Shown here: positions 1-10,547 of the stretch, piece by piece
How positions within the stretch are numbered: the stretch's first letter is position 1
Layout: the number at the start of each line of letters is the position of its first letter
Origin: Hedera helix
Lineage: Eukaryota > Streptophyta > Magnoliopsida > Apiales > Araliaceae
Length of the DNA stretch: 64,000 nucleotides
Assembly: GCA_947179155.2 (NCBI GenBank)
Contig: OX359266.1
Coordinates: forward strand, 13,530,098-13,594,097
Direction: 5' to 3'
The notes under the pieces: generated by a model
Databases searched by the model: none
What the model was told of the DNA's origin: nothing
What the model saw: the letters and a program-made list of their open reading frames with translations, nothing else
Made by a program: the position numbers and the translations under genes

Positions 1-540
1 TATCAATCATGGCTACCTCTTTGGTTTTTTTTTGTTTTTTTTTTTTTTTATAAAAAATAACAGAGTTAATGTAAGGAAGTGAATATTGCTAAAGATAATT
101 CTTTGAGATTTCCTCAATCATAGAGAAGGTTAAAATTCAATCTCAAAACTACTTTAATTAAAGACTTATTCTTTATCAATTAAAAGATCTCTCACAAGAG
201 TACAAGTAATTTATTTAATAAAGGATATGACATGGTTTAATGAAAGTATTTTAGGAGGACAACGATTCCTTTAAAAGACTTTGAGAAATGTGGATAAATA
301 ATTTAAACAACCTGTCATGCAATACTATCTTCACAATTAATAATTTCAGTATTTGGAGGAGATAGGATAAAATACCTCACTGCTGTCAATCACTTAATAG
401 TCAGTGGTTTCGATTTTGATGATGCATATAGTTGTTGTTTTAATGATTTATAGTCCTTCCGATTTTCATTTGTGACACCATTAATTTCTTCATATAGCTG
501 CATAGAATGATGCATCGAGAAAATCCTTTGTGATGTGGAC
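1..540 (-). mobile_element. Left internal remnant of copia-like element K
   Basis: This stretch was contiguous with 4469-4938 before solo LTR C1 inserted, because the five bases TGGAC occur at 536-540 and again directly after C1 at 4469-4473. On the minus strand it lies downstream of the K primer binding site, so it should be the 5' internal region of a copia-like element. No reading frame with recognisable gag or pol motifs survives. A T-rich tract lies near 24-49. The copia assignment rests on the K LTR and primer site to the right, not on anything coding here. Confidence 0.4.
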
Positions 541-1759
541 TGTGACGACCCCAAATCCGGGTTCCATAACCTCGAGTTTGGTTCTCACTATTCAACACAT
601 TACTAACAATTAAATACATACATTGCATTTAAATATCGCGGAATAATACATATTGGTTCCCTTCAAAAGGTTACAATACCAGGGTCTATCAACCTTAACA
701 TAATAACAGTTCCTATCACAAGGAATTACAAAATGTTTAACAACCGTAAATACATAATTAAAGATTTAATTAGCATGCATAAGCTAACTTAAGCTCTGGC
801 TTTTCCTTTTCCCTTATCCTTCTTTGAGCAATCAGGATTATCTGAAAAATGGTTCATGATATAGCAAGAATGAGCAACTAGTTTGCTCAGCAAGTTTAGA
901 ACAATCATATAGATTTAATATATCATGAATGAATGGGAAATGTCATCAATGGTTCAACAATAGATATAACAATTGTAAATGAAACAGGATTCAAATTTTA
1001 ATAAACAGAATATTTGAATCTTAAAATGCTGAGTGGTCACTAAGGACCCTGAACTAACGAGGGTATAATAGAGTTTCCTCTGACCCTTTGAGTTGTTTGG
1101 TTTTCAAGGGGATCAGCCTATTCAACCCGCTGTATATGCATTACATTTAGTCACTGGCGCCCAAAGTCGGTTTCCCGACACAAAATCCCCTAATTTAGGG
1201 TTGTTCAATTCTTAGACTTAATATAAGAAATCCGCACCCAACAATGATTTGGATAAGCTTTTAAAAGTATTCAAGTTATTGAATTTAGAAACGCAATGTC
1301 TAGCTGAACTATTAGCTTCAGACATTTTTAATACAGTTCATGAATCAAGAACTAACAAGCTTCAAATGCACTAAGTGCGATTGTATAAACAATATGGATG
1401 TGGAATAATTTTAAATAATTAAACCACTTCAAGCTTTAACAATAAATACAAGTATGGAAACTTGTTCAACGATAATAATTGAGTAGGGTTAGAGAACTTG
1501 CCTGTTTGCTCAGCTACAATAATGGTCTAGCTTTAACTAACTTGCTTTGAAAGACCTAACATTAATGAAGTCGGTCTAATAATTAGTACGACGTATTTGC
1601 ATAACTATACGCTTAATAACGAACTTATTTACCACATAAGTACTAACACATAAATTACATTAGTCAAAACAATATTATTAACCTTATAGACCCTCAATCA
1701 TATTAGGTTAATAATTTAATAAGTTAGAAAATATTTTTCTTAAGTGTTGGACACTTATT

Positions 1760-2400
1760 AAACCTTTAAACAACTTATTATAATTGTTTAATTAAATTCA
1801 ATTTATTTTATTAACTCAATCTCTTTTTAATTACTATTTAATATTGATTAAATAGAAATTAATTAATTAACTCTAGTTATTATTTAAAATAAATAATAAC
1901 TAATTGTACTTACTTATTATTTAATTATAATTAAATAATAAATAATTATTAACTTAGTTTTAACCTTCTTTAATTTAATGTTAATCAACCAATAATTAAC
2001 CAAGTAATTAACCTTACTTATTATTTAATTAAGGAAATTAAATAATAGTTTACTAATCTTAATCCTCTTTAATTATTATTTAATGTCAATTAAATAATAA
2101 TTAATTATTTAATTAATTTTTAATTATTATTTAAGGTTAAATAATAATCAAATCATTCTTATAATAAATTATTACTCTAATAACTTAATTTCCATTAATC
2201 GTTATTTAATGTTAATTAAATAATAATTAATTACTTAATTATCCTTATTTATTATTTAATAATATTTAAATAATAAATAATAAATTTATAAATTTTATCT
2301 CTCTTTAAGTATTATTTAATAGGCATTAAATAATAATTGCTAATTTATCATCTTTATTTATTATTAACATTTAAAATAATAAATAAATAATAAATTTATT
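1760..2400. repeat. AT-rich palindromic repeat field in C1
   Basis: Degenerate units of about 45-60 bases alternate ATTATTTAAT and ATTAAATAATAAT, which are inverted relative to each other, so each unit can fold on itself. The field lies inside the inferred intron of C1. C2 has only a vestige of it near 50455-50490, so the field expanded in C1 or was lost in C2. Confidence 0.7.
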
Positions 2401-2559
2401 TAACTTAACCATGGTTTAGCTAAGTAGATTAATATTTAAAATATTTAAATATTAAACTTAATGAAAAATATCCTCCTCAATATTATTTTTGTATTATTAT
2501 TATTTTTGTTATAATTTTAAATTAATTTTTAAATATTTAAATTAATTAAAATTAACCCG

Positions 2560-2690
2560 AATGGCATTTTCGTAATTAAGTTGAAAAACCGGACCGATGG
2601 CAGTTTCGTAAATAATCAGAAAACTGATCCGAGGGCAAAATAGTAATTCTGCCAAGAAAAACACGGAGGGGCATAAATGTAATTTTGCCG
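2560..2690 (-). repeat. Iterated AATTAC..ATGCCC boxes in C1
   Basis: Read on the minus strand, at least four copies of a box resembling AATTACNAAAATGCCC occur at about 30-base spacing, each followed by a short C/G-rich tail. The same box is iterated in families A, D, E and H. In C1 it lies just downstream of the palindrome cassette, the same order as in family A. Confidence 0.6.
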
Positions 2691-2699
2691 AAAAACTAA

Positions 2700-2880
2700 A
2701 TACCGCGCATTGCGCGCGTTACAGATTTTCACGGCTCAAAACGACGCCGTTTTTGAGAAACCGGAAACCTCTTCCGCGCGTACGCGCGGAGTGAATTTCC
2801 CGCAGAAGCCAAACGACGTCGTTTGGCTCCGCGTTTTTTTCCAGCAAAAGCTTCCGCGCATTGCGCGGACTGTTCCTAAT
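2700..2880. repeat. GC-rich palindrome cassette of C1
   Basis: The block contains CGCGCATTGCGCG (2704 onward), a perfect 18-bp palindrome at 2773-2790 (TCCGCGCGT and its complement), a perfect 22-bp palindrome at 2807-2828 centred on GACGTC, and TCCGCGCATTGCGCGGA near 2852. It is much richer in G+C than its surroundings. The same words occur in A3 and, degenerate, in A2 and in the G LTR. Open frames here on both strands are by-products of the palindromes. Confidence 0.75.
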
Positions 2881-3755
2881 ATTTTTCCTTTTAGCAGACC
2901 GTGAACAGTGCTCCGACATACACATTTTAAATAAAAATATACCTTCAATAAATCTTTAACTCTTCAATAAAAATCCAAAAAAATTACCAATCACCTTATA
3001 TTAATTTATAACATGAAAAAATAATTTTTCATGATTTAATATCATTATTTTTTTATAAAAAATTTTAAATCACATAAACTACCATAAATCATAACTTTTT
3101 GTATAAAACTCCATTTTGAGTGATTCAAACTTTGTTTTTCTCATGATTTAATGTTCTATAATATTAGAACATCAAACCTAAGTTTTATAAAAAATATTTT
3201 TGGTCATGAATTCCAAAACTTGTTTACACACTATTAAATACATATTTTAGCATATAAAATATACCAAAATACAAACCAAGCATATTAAACTCAAGCATGG
3301 CATAAATATTACCACTATACATTAATAACCATATTAACATGTTTATACTAACATGATGATTTATTTAATTTAAAAACAAAACTTCATTTAAAATAACCAT
3401 TACCTTGATTTAATGGCTATTCTTCTTTTTCTCCCAAAATATGTTGTGAATCTAGAAGACATAAACTAGCTTAGCACTCCTTCTCCTTCTCTTGCTCTCT
3501 CTCAAAATATTTTGCTCTCAAACTCTCTCTTTTGATTTTTGGAGCAAAATGAAATAACATCTATCAACTTTTCAAGTATACTTGAAAAATTAGTAGATAC
3601 ACATAATGTATCTAATAATTTTGACCACTACAAGCTAGCTATTGGATACTTACACAAGTTAACAAGCCATGACTTGGTTGGTGAAAAGAAGCATGGTTCA
3701 TGTACTTGAAAAAAATAAAACAAGCAATCCTTTTAATTAAATAAATGAAAAATCA

Positions 3756-3781
3756 AATAATAATAATAATAATAATAATAA
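3756..3781. repeat. (AAT)n microsatellite
   Basis: A run of about eight AAT triplets lies in the U3-like part of C1. Confidence 0.9.
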
Positions 3782-4468
3782 CAATACACTCTCTCTCCTC
3801 CTTCTTGTATGCTTCGGCTGATCTTCTTTTTTTTGTCCCAAATTCAAAGTCACATTTCACTTTTTAAACAATTAATAGTTAATTTAAGTATTTTTCAAGT
3901 GGGCCAATCATTGGGCTTTAATTTAAAATACCAATTGGGCTTCTATTAAATTGTTTGGGCTACTAAATTGTCAAATTTTATTATTCCCCACTTGGGCTAC
4001 TAATTGACCCATGTTGGGCTAATTTAATAATTTACACATTAATTATTCAATCCATGGTTAAATAAATAATTAGATTGAATAAATAATTAAATATTCTAAC
4101 CCATAAGTATTAAATTACTAAATGGACTAATAAATATTATTATTAATATTTCACATTATTTACATTAATTAATAATCATATTAATTAATTTATTATATTT
4201 AATTAACTCATTATATTCAATTTAATTGAATATTTAATTAATAGGAAACTTATCAATTATTTTGATATTAAAACTTTAGGGTTTGTTCACTAATTTAATA
4301 ACATATTAGTGACCTCCTTTAATTAATTTTAGTAATTAATTACATAATTATTTAATCACATAATTAATTAATCACATAAAAAGATTTAAATAATCTCGTA
4401 AAAATAACTCGTTGGAAATTAAATTAATAATTTAATTAATAAAGATGTGGAAATTCTAGGACATTACA

Positions 4469-4938
4469 TGGACAGAATCCCTTATTCCTGGATAAACTTG
4501 GATTTACTCTCAGGGTTCAGGTTATTGAGAAGGGTCATGTCACACATAGTTGAGAAGTTCATAGATTTAATCGTTGTGAAGGTTGATGATGGAGTGAATA
4601 TCCTAGATCATCATTCGTAGAGCTTCTCAAATACTTTTTGATACGGATTCCTTTTTGAATGGAAAGAATTATAGCTCTTGCTGCATCTGTGTTCTTCCTT
4701 CATTAATCTACTGATTTCCCTTTACTCAATTTGTCTGATGAAGATAATTCTTTTAAACACATGGTCTAGCATGGATGGCCCCAGGCAGCTTATTCATTGG
4801 ATTTCCTGCACACACAATTTTCAACTTGTGAGCTTAAATACATTTTGTCTTTATACCCAATACCGAGATTTAGCACTAATCTAATTTTGTGTCATGGATC
4901 AACTCAAAGCGTAAGCTTTAACATATTTGTGAGAACCC
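4469..4938 (-). mobile_element. 5' internal region of copia-like element K
   Basis: This is the sequence between the C1 insertion point and the K primer binding site. On the minus strand it follows the primer site, so it should be untranslated leader plus the start of gag. I could not find a convincing gag reading frame; the short open frames have no recognisable motif. It is presumably a decayed copy. Confidence 0.4.
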
Positions 4939-4950
4939 GCTCTGATACCA
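4939..4950 (-). other. Primer binding site of K (initiator tRNA-Met type)
   Basis: The minus strand reads TGGTATCAGAGC, the usual plant retrotransposon primer site complementary to the 3' end of initiator tRNA-Met. It lies two bases from the LTR terminus, which fixes the element on the minus strand. Confidence 0.85.
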
Positions 4951-4975
4951 ATTGTTAGTTCCCGTGGACACAAAA

Positions 4976-5012
4976 ATGATCTAGAAGGGGGGGGGGGGGG
5001 TTGAATAGATCA
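4976..5012. repeat. Poly-G tract within an inverted repeat
   Basis: Fourteen consecutive G residues at 4987-5000 are flanked by TGATCTAGAA on the left and TTGAATAGATCA on the right, which are nearly complementary. The G run is likely variable in length and could form a G-quadruplex on the plus strand. Confidence 0.8.
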
Positions 5013-5214
5013 TTTAAAAAAACTTTTTCTTTATAATTCGAAAGTATATTAGTTATGATTAATAGAATCAATTCAGGCACAACGGAATATACTTTAAGAA
5101 CCCCTTCAAAGATGTATGCATGATTTCAAACAATTGTTTTAATCTACGGTATGGGTAATAGCAGATAAAATAGTTAGAATGCATAATGTAAAGATATAAA
5201 GTAGATGGCACAAG

Positions 5215-5510
5215 AGGTTTAAGTGGTTCGGAGACTGAACAACTCCTACTCCACTCTTCTACTTCGACGAGTAGGAAATCCACTAATTTAGTTACTAAGA
5301 CAAGGACACTTTGCCCTCCACAAGTCCAGCAGACTTCTGTTGTTTTTAGCCACTTAGGCAAGGATCATTTGACCCTCTTCAAGTCCCGCAGACATGAGTT
5401 ATTTTTAGCCACTTGGGCAAGGATCCTTTGACCCTCCTCAAGTCCCGCAGACATAAGTTGTTTTATCAATTAAGACAAGGATCCTTTGATCCTCTTTGGT
5501 GTGTTGAATG
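5215..5510. repeat. Tandem segment in the K LTR
   Basis: Segments with GACAAGGACACTTTGCCCTC, GGCAAGGATCATTTGACCC, GGCAAGGATCCTTTGACCC and GACAAGGATCCTTTGATCC repeat at 65-75 base spacing, separated by AAGTCCNGCAGAC and TTGTTTTTAGCCAC-like words. This is a short tandem array of about four units. Confidence 0.75.
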
Positions 5511-6289
5511 CTTGTTGGGTTGTGCTGCTAATATGAACTTTGATCTTCTTTATCTTCTGGTACTTAGCAGCTGCTTGTGATCAGTTTCTGGATGCCATTG
5601 ATGTTTGTCGTTGATGCTCTTTTCTTTCTTCTGGTAATCTGCAGTTACCCTTGATCACTTTTGATGTCCTGCTGAGTTCTTCAGATAAGATTTGTGCTTA
5701 GCAGTCCCTTAAAACACTTAGCCTTCATAAATACAGTATCTCATTATGTTCTTCTTTTGCTCAAGGTGTTCTTGGCTTCTTTGGTCATTCGACTCTTAGC
5801 TCATATGCCAATCCTTCGGTATTTTTAGTTTTAGTGAAGCTTTTCAACAGATTAGGTCGTGTATATTGTTCTTGCTCTCACTTGTTACTTTCTTCTTTTC
5901 AGATTTGCTCTTTTGTAGACTTTGAATAATCTTTCCGTTGCAGATCTCCCTGTTGCAAATCCTCCTGTTGAAGCCTGTTTAGTTGCAGACTTCTTTATGA
6001 ATACTTTATTTATTTAGTCAGAATATTAGTGCTCTGCTGACTCTGACTTGTTGACTTGTCTTATTTACCTCTAGAGATAGATATGTCAGTCTTGGGTTCT
6101 TCCCAACCTTTAAAGAGATGGTAGGTCTTTCAGAGAAAACTACTGTTAAGACACAACCTTCTGTTTCCTTGAGCTTGATGCGTGATACTTGAAATCTTTG
6201 CTCTGACACTCAACACGCATAAGTCAGTATTCTGACATTTCTGTCTCTTACTATAGCAGATGCTTTAGATTTTTCTGAAGTAATCAACC

Positions 6290-7420
6290 ACTCATCGTGA
6301 GACTATTAGCTTAAGTGCTTTAACATCTTCAATCCTTGTTAGCACTTAAGCACTCTACGATCAATTCAGTTGTAGCATTTTACTTCTAATCGTTGAGTCA
6401 TTTGCTGGCTCTACTATGTAACTCTACGATCTTGCTTGACATAGGCTTCTTTGTAGATCATAGAGTGGTTGACTGTACTAACTCTACAATCTTATCTAAG
6501 CCTTGCTGTTCTTATGATATGCTTATCATGCTCCGTGATCTTCATTCAGCTTTATGTACATAGAGCATTGACTTATGATCCGGTTTAAGCTTTAGCAGGT
6601 GATTTCTTTATCATAGAGGACTGCTTTACGAGCTTCAGTTGTCAGATCTTTTATCATAGAGGACTGCTCTACGAACTTCAGTTTCATTCTCTGCTGAATA
6701 TTCAAAGGGTGTTTATGGCAGGTAGCGTTTGAATATCTTTAGCTCAATTCAACGATTGCTTAAACGTTGTACTTCTGCGTTTGCTTTTTCACTCTATGAC
6801 TTAGCTTTGCTACTTTACGATCTTGCCTATGGTGTAAGTCGTAGTGCAATCGTAGAGTTATGGTTTGAACTGTTCTACGATCTCTGTTAAGACTAGATGC
6901 TTTAGATGTACTAAGAGATCTTTGTTCAGTTTGTTTGACAGCTCAAGGACAACCTTCTAGACAATCTTTATGAGGTTTGCTGTCAGGACTCTGAATGCTC
7001 ATGTAGAGGTTGCTTCTTTAATCTGCTTGGTATGTAAACTGGATAATGAGAATCGTAGAGTGACTGACTGTATTGACTCTACGGTCCCTAGAATTAGCTC
7101 TACAATGCTGAGACAACTCTACGTTCTGCCGAGAGGACTTTTCAATCTGCTGAGCCTTATTATGCGTTTTCCTGGCAGATTCTACGATCTTCCTTTTCTT
7201 CTTTCTGAATGACTCTTCTCTTCTCAATCAGTCTTTGCCGATGGAGTTGGTGCATGGATCTTCTGTTTGCTTGTCGGTCATTCAGGGACTTCATACTGAT
7301 AATCTTTAGGTAGACAACTCTATGATACTACTTTGGAAATGTGAGCGTATGACTGGCTATGCTGATGACTTGCAGACTTTACGATCATGAGTGTAGTCTA
7401 CGATTCATGCTTTGACTCTC
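6290..7420. repeat. Dispersed CTCTACGATC words in the K LTR
   Basis: About twenty variants of ACTCTACGATC or its complement GATCGTAGAGT occur in both orientations, for example near 6352, 6420, 6463, 6480, 6848, 6871, 7050, 7077, 7176, 7317 and 7378. Two copies of ATCATAGAGGACTGCT occur near 6612 and 6655. The spacing is irregular, so this is not a simple tandem repeat. Confidence 0.7.
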
Positions 7421-8120
7421 TTGCCAGACTGCTGTTCTTCTCGATCGATCAGGCCTATCTAATACAACTTAAGATCAACCTAACAAGTTTGATCTTTCTA
7501 TTCATAGTCCTTGTACATTGTGATCTTTTGAAGGACTGTACAACGCTATTAAATCATATCAAATCATCTTAACAAATTTGACCTTATCAATCTAAGTCCT
7601 TTGAACATAATGTCTATTATCTATAAAGGACTTTACAGCTTTCATCAATGCAGACATATTTGTATATTGATTCATTTATCTTTTAATCACATCATCAAAT
7701 CATATCAAAGAGGAGTAACATTCACGTGCATATTCCAAACACCTTTAAACCCCAAGTGGACGAGTAGTGTTTCGTGAGAGTTTACTATGAATATACCCAC
7801 AAAATTTCAAAATTTAAACTAAAATAAAACCTAAATTTTTTAAATTTTTTTTCCAAAATTTACCTACACCCCAAAACTTAAAACAAACATTGTCCTCAAT
7901 ATATAAAATATAGGAATTTAAAAATAAAGGGCTCCCCTGAATATATAGCATTTTTCTCCTCATTTGCTAAGTTTGAGTGCATTGGCATAAAAAACCTGAA
8001 ACAAAAACAAAAAATTAAAACAAATAAATAAATAAAAAATCTAAAATTTACTATTAAAAAATCTATTAAAAATAAAAATAAAATTAAAATTAAAAATAAA
8101 AAGTAAAAATAAAAACAAAA

Positions 8121-8160
8121 ACTTGGGTTCCCTCCCAATAAGCGCTTGTTTTTATAGTCT
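8121..8160 (-). other. Conserved 3' signature of Athila/Tat elements
   Basis: The minus strand contains AAGCGCTTATTGGGAGGG followed by AACCCAAG, a motif I recognise near the end of the coding region of Athila/Tat elements. A diverged copy lies at 34145-34183 in element F. Here it follows the protease remnant by only about 280 bases, showing that the polymerase region is missing. Confidence 0.65.
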
Positions 8161-8438
8161 CAGCCTGACTACTCAATTTTCTCTAGCCTGAATCGAATTT
8201 ATGCTTGATGAACCGCCTTGGAAGCCATTACTTAATCATTCGTTTAGCTTTCCCTTGATACTTAAGATCCCCAAACTTGCATTCATCCTTCTTCTTTCAA
8301 TAAAATTGACCTCTCAATCCCGCAGCATTAATCCGAAGCAGTCTTCTTGATCACTTGAAAATTTCACTGCATTGAACACCATGAAGGTCACCTCTTCATC
8401 TTGAACTTTCATAGTTAACTCGCCTTTTTGCACATCTA

Positions 8439-8864
8439 TCAATGATTTCCTGTAGCTAAAAATGGACGCCCAAGAATAATCGGTATGTTTTTATCTTCCT
8501 CAAAATCCAGTACAATAAAATCTGTGGGGAAGAAAAATTTATCAACTTTCACAAGAACATCTTCAATAATCCCCTTTGGATAAGTAAATGACTTATCTGT
8601 CAACTGCAATGTAACATGAGTGGGCTTCGCTTCCTTCAAGCTAAGCTTCTTATAAACTGATAGAGGCATCATATTTATGATTGCTCCTAAATCACATAAG
8701 AATCGATTAAAGAATTGACTCCCAATGGTGTATGGAATTGTGAAACTACCCAGATCTTTTAGCTTTAGTGGTAGCTTCTTTTGCAATATAGTGCTGCACT
8801 CCTCCATTAGAGCTACTATCTCATAGTCCCCTAACTTCTTTTTCTTAGACAAAATCTCTTTCAT
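8439..8864 (-). pseudogene. Aspartic protease of Athila/Tat-like element G
   Basis: A 141-codon open segment encodes a retrotransposon aspartic protease, which would cleave the Gag-Pol polyprotein. The catalytic loop reads CDLGAIINMMPLS; Athila/Tat proteases usually have DLGAS, so the serine is replaced by isoleucine. Further on are VKVDKFFFPTDFIVLDFEED and IILGRPFL, the conserved flap and C-terminal hairpin of this group. The frame continues upstream after a frameshift near 8880 (a stretch encoding ISFADP-like residues is out of frame). Downstream, sequence related to the next protease segment runs to about 8340 in broken frame, then no reverse transcriptase follows. The methionine at 8864 is internal to the polyprotein, not a true start. 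Confidence 0.85.
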
Positions 8865-9016
8865 GAACTTTAAGTATGCATATGCTCTAATGGGTCTGCG
8901 AATGAGATGTTAATATATAATTTCTTGAACACCTCCAAAAATTTTGAAAATTACTTGTCAAGCTTGTTCTTTTGAAGTCTTTAATGGAAAGGTATAGGCG
9001 GCACTATATGACTCTA

Positions 9017-10413
9017 TTAAGGATTTTTCGCTGCCTTCTTTTCCTCTGCCTCAAGCTTTCCAATTTCTTTTTCAGCCTCACTATCATCTTTCATATCCGG
9101 ATGTACCTTCTTTGAATTTTCCCATTCAACCTCATGTAATTCCTTACCACTCATTAGGGTCACAAAATTGCATTGCTCATTATTTTCCCTTCTTGAATTT
9201 GTCACTGTATTACTTGGAAAAGTACCTTGAGGTCGGCTATTTATGGCACTCACAAGCTTCCCCATTTGGTTGACAAGTTGTCCTAATTGATTCTCGATGT
9301 TTCGAATTGATGCTTCTTGACTATTCATTCTACCCTCAAGAAGTTGTTGCCTTACATCATTCTGCTCAATGCGCTTTGTAAAAAGCTTTTCTAAATTATA
9401 TTCTTTTTCTGACTGATGTAGAGCTTGATTCTAAAAGCCTGAAAGGTAGGATGGCCTTAGAGTAAAAGATTGTGCTTGATTTTTGCTCCATGGTTGATTG
9501 GGATTATTCCTCGCCACTAGATGACAGTAACTCGAATTGTTGGGTTGTTGCTACTGATTGTAAATAGCGACATACTGAACCGATTCTGCATTGATTAACT
9601 AAATGGTTCTCCACACATATATCACAAACTACTATCATGGGCTAAATATTTGGAACTTCAAGAGCGCCAAGTCTCCTTGTAATTAATGCCATTTATGCAG
9701 CCAATGTAGAAATTGCATCATTCTTAATTCTCCCAACTGCCATTGGCTGATTCACCCTTGGAGAATGCCATTGGTAATCATTAGCTGTCATAGTTTCCAA
9801 CAAGTTATAGGCCTCATCAAAATTCTTCGCCATTAAGGCACCACCTGCAGCTGCATCAATAATAGTTCTCGTTGTACTGAATAACCTATTGTATAACGTT
9901 TGAACTTAAAGCCAGTTGGGTATCTCATGGTGTGGACATCTTCGCAATAACTCTTTAAAGTGCTCATATGCCTCATACATCGACTCTAAATCAAGTTACA
10001 TGAATGAAGTGATGTCTTTCCTCATTTTTGCAGTCTTCGCTGACAGAAAGAACTTCGTTAGAAACCTTTGAGCTAAGTGGTTCCAAGTAGTAGACTCCGG
10101 TGGAAGTGAATGCAACTAACTCTTCGCCTTATCCCTAAGTATGAAAGGGAACAAACGAAGTCTTACAGTGTCATCTGGAACTCCATTATACTTGAAATTA
10201 TCACAACATATCTCCAAAAAGTTCAAGAGATGATCATTTGGATCGTCGTTGGAAAACCCCCCAAACTATAATGAATTTTGGATCATTTGTATTGTGCTCG
10301 GCTTGATCTAAAATTTTGTAGCATGTATGGCTAGCCTATGGATGCTCGATTGAATTTCAGTGATTTGCTGCATTGTAAAATCTCGCAATGATTTTCGATC
10401 CTCATTCGCTATT
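9017..10413 (-). pseudogene. Gag of Athila/Tat-like element G
   Basis: Minus-strand translation gives a decayed Gag. Near 10413 it starts with an ANEDRKSLRDF-like N-terminus. Around 10250-10130 it reads NDDPNDHLLNFLEICCDNFK and VRLRLFPFILRDKA, the core retrotransposon Gag segment. Around 9900-9770 it reads IIDAAAGGALMAKNFDEAYN and NDYQWHSPRV, typical of Athila/Tat Gag. The C-terminal part (9328-9017) is a 103-codon open frame with a NIENQLGQLVNQMGKLVSAI coiled segment, SRPQGTFPSN and a TLMSGKEL motif, usual between Gag and protease. Several stops and frameshifts, for example near 10300, 10110 and 9430, make it non-functional. It would have formed the virus-like particle. Confidence 0.85.
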
Positions 10414-10520
10414 TTACCTAAAAAATGAAGTAAAAATAAAAACAAAAATTAAAATGAAATGAAAATGTTTAAATTAAAACTAATTTAATTGAAATTAATA
10501 TTGGCGACAATTATTAATTT

Positions 10521-10541
10521 AATTCTCTAACAACGACACCA
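10521..10541 (-). other. Primer binding site of G (degenerate tRNA-Asp type)
   Basis: The minus strand reads TGGTGTCGTTGTTAGAGAA, compared with TGGCGCCGTTGCCGGGGA expected for Athila/Tat elements primed by tRNA-Asp. The changes are mostly C to T and G to A, the pattern of methylation decay. It lies six bases from the LTR end. Confidence 0.7.
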
Positions 10542-10547
10542 AAAACT

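Larger units (their letters stand above)
842..3403 (-). other. Inferred LTR intron of C1
   Basis: On the minus strand the donor reads ATCAAG|GTAATGG at 3404/3403 and the acceptor TTTTTCAG|ATAATCC at 842/841. The conserved block TTGCTGAGC...GTTGCTCATTC lies at 871-889, with TGAGC and GCTCA arms able to pair and CTCAT suitable as a branch site about 30 bases from the acceptor. The same arrangement occurs in every gypsy-type LTR of this window. The splice sites are seen; their use is inferred. Confidence 0.5.
541..4468 (-). mobile_element. Solo LTR C1 (gypsy-type, family C)
   Basis: It begins TGTGACGACCCCAAATCCGG and ends TTCTAGGACATTACA on the plus strand, with a perfect 5-bp duplication TGGAC on both sides. 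The branch-site block and acceptor read on the minus strand, which sets the orientation. It shares its ends and the AT-rich region near 4030-4468 with C2 at 49172-52285. There is no internal coding region, so this is a solo LTR left by recombination. From right to left it holds an AT-rich U3, an exon-like leader around 3404-3600, an inferred intron with a GC-rich palindrome cassette and an AT-rich palindrome field, and a 300-base terminal exon. Confidence 0.85.
4953..7720 (-). mobile_element. 5' LTR of copia-like element K (SIRE/Maximus-like)
   Basis: The LTR is bounded by TGTTA on the left and TAACA on the right, a perfect 5-bp terminal inverted repeat, and abuts the primer site at 4939-4950. 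The left end holds GATCTAGAAG, a G run and TTGAATAGATC, a signature I associate with SIRE/Maximus-type copia LTRs. At 2.77 kb it is long for a copia LTR. The part from about 5200 to 5510 has three tandem copies of a segment containing AAGTCC and CAGACNTNTGTTG-like words at 70-90 base spacing. The part from 6290 to 7420 is crowded with ACTCTACGATC-like words. It interrupts element G, which resumes at 7721. Confidence 0.7.

Noticed and set aside
2710..2948. Overlapping open frames on both strands, 64-70 codons
   Set aside because: They lie in the GC-rich palindrome cassette of C1. Palindromes give mirrored open frames; there is no conserved domain.
541..4468. Reading C1 and similar units as DNA transposons because of their inverted ends
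   Set aside because: The 5-bp duplications, the shared ends with D (which has primer site and purine tract) and with M (primer site at the LTR end), and the internal promoter layout fit solo LTRs better.
4678..4884. 68-codon plus-strand frame in K
   Set aside because: It is on the strand opposite to the element, with no recognisable motif.
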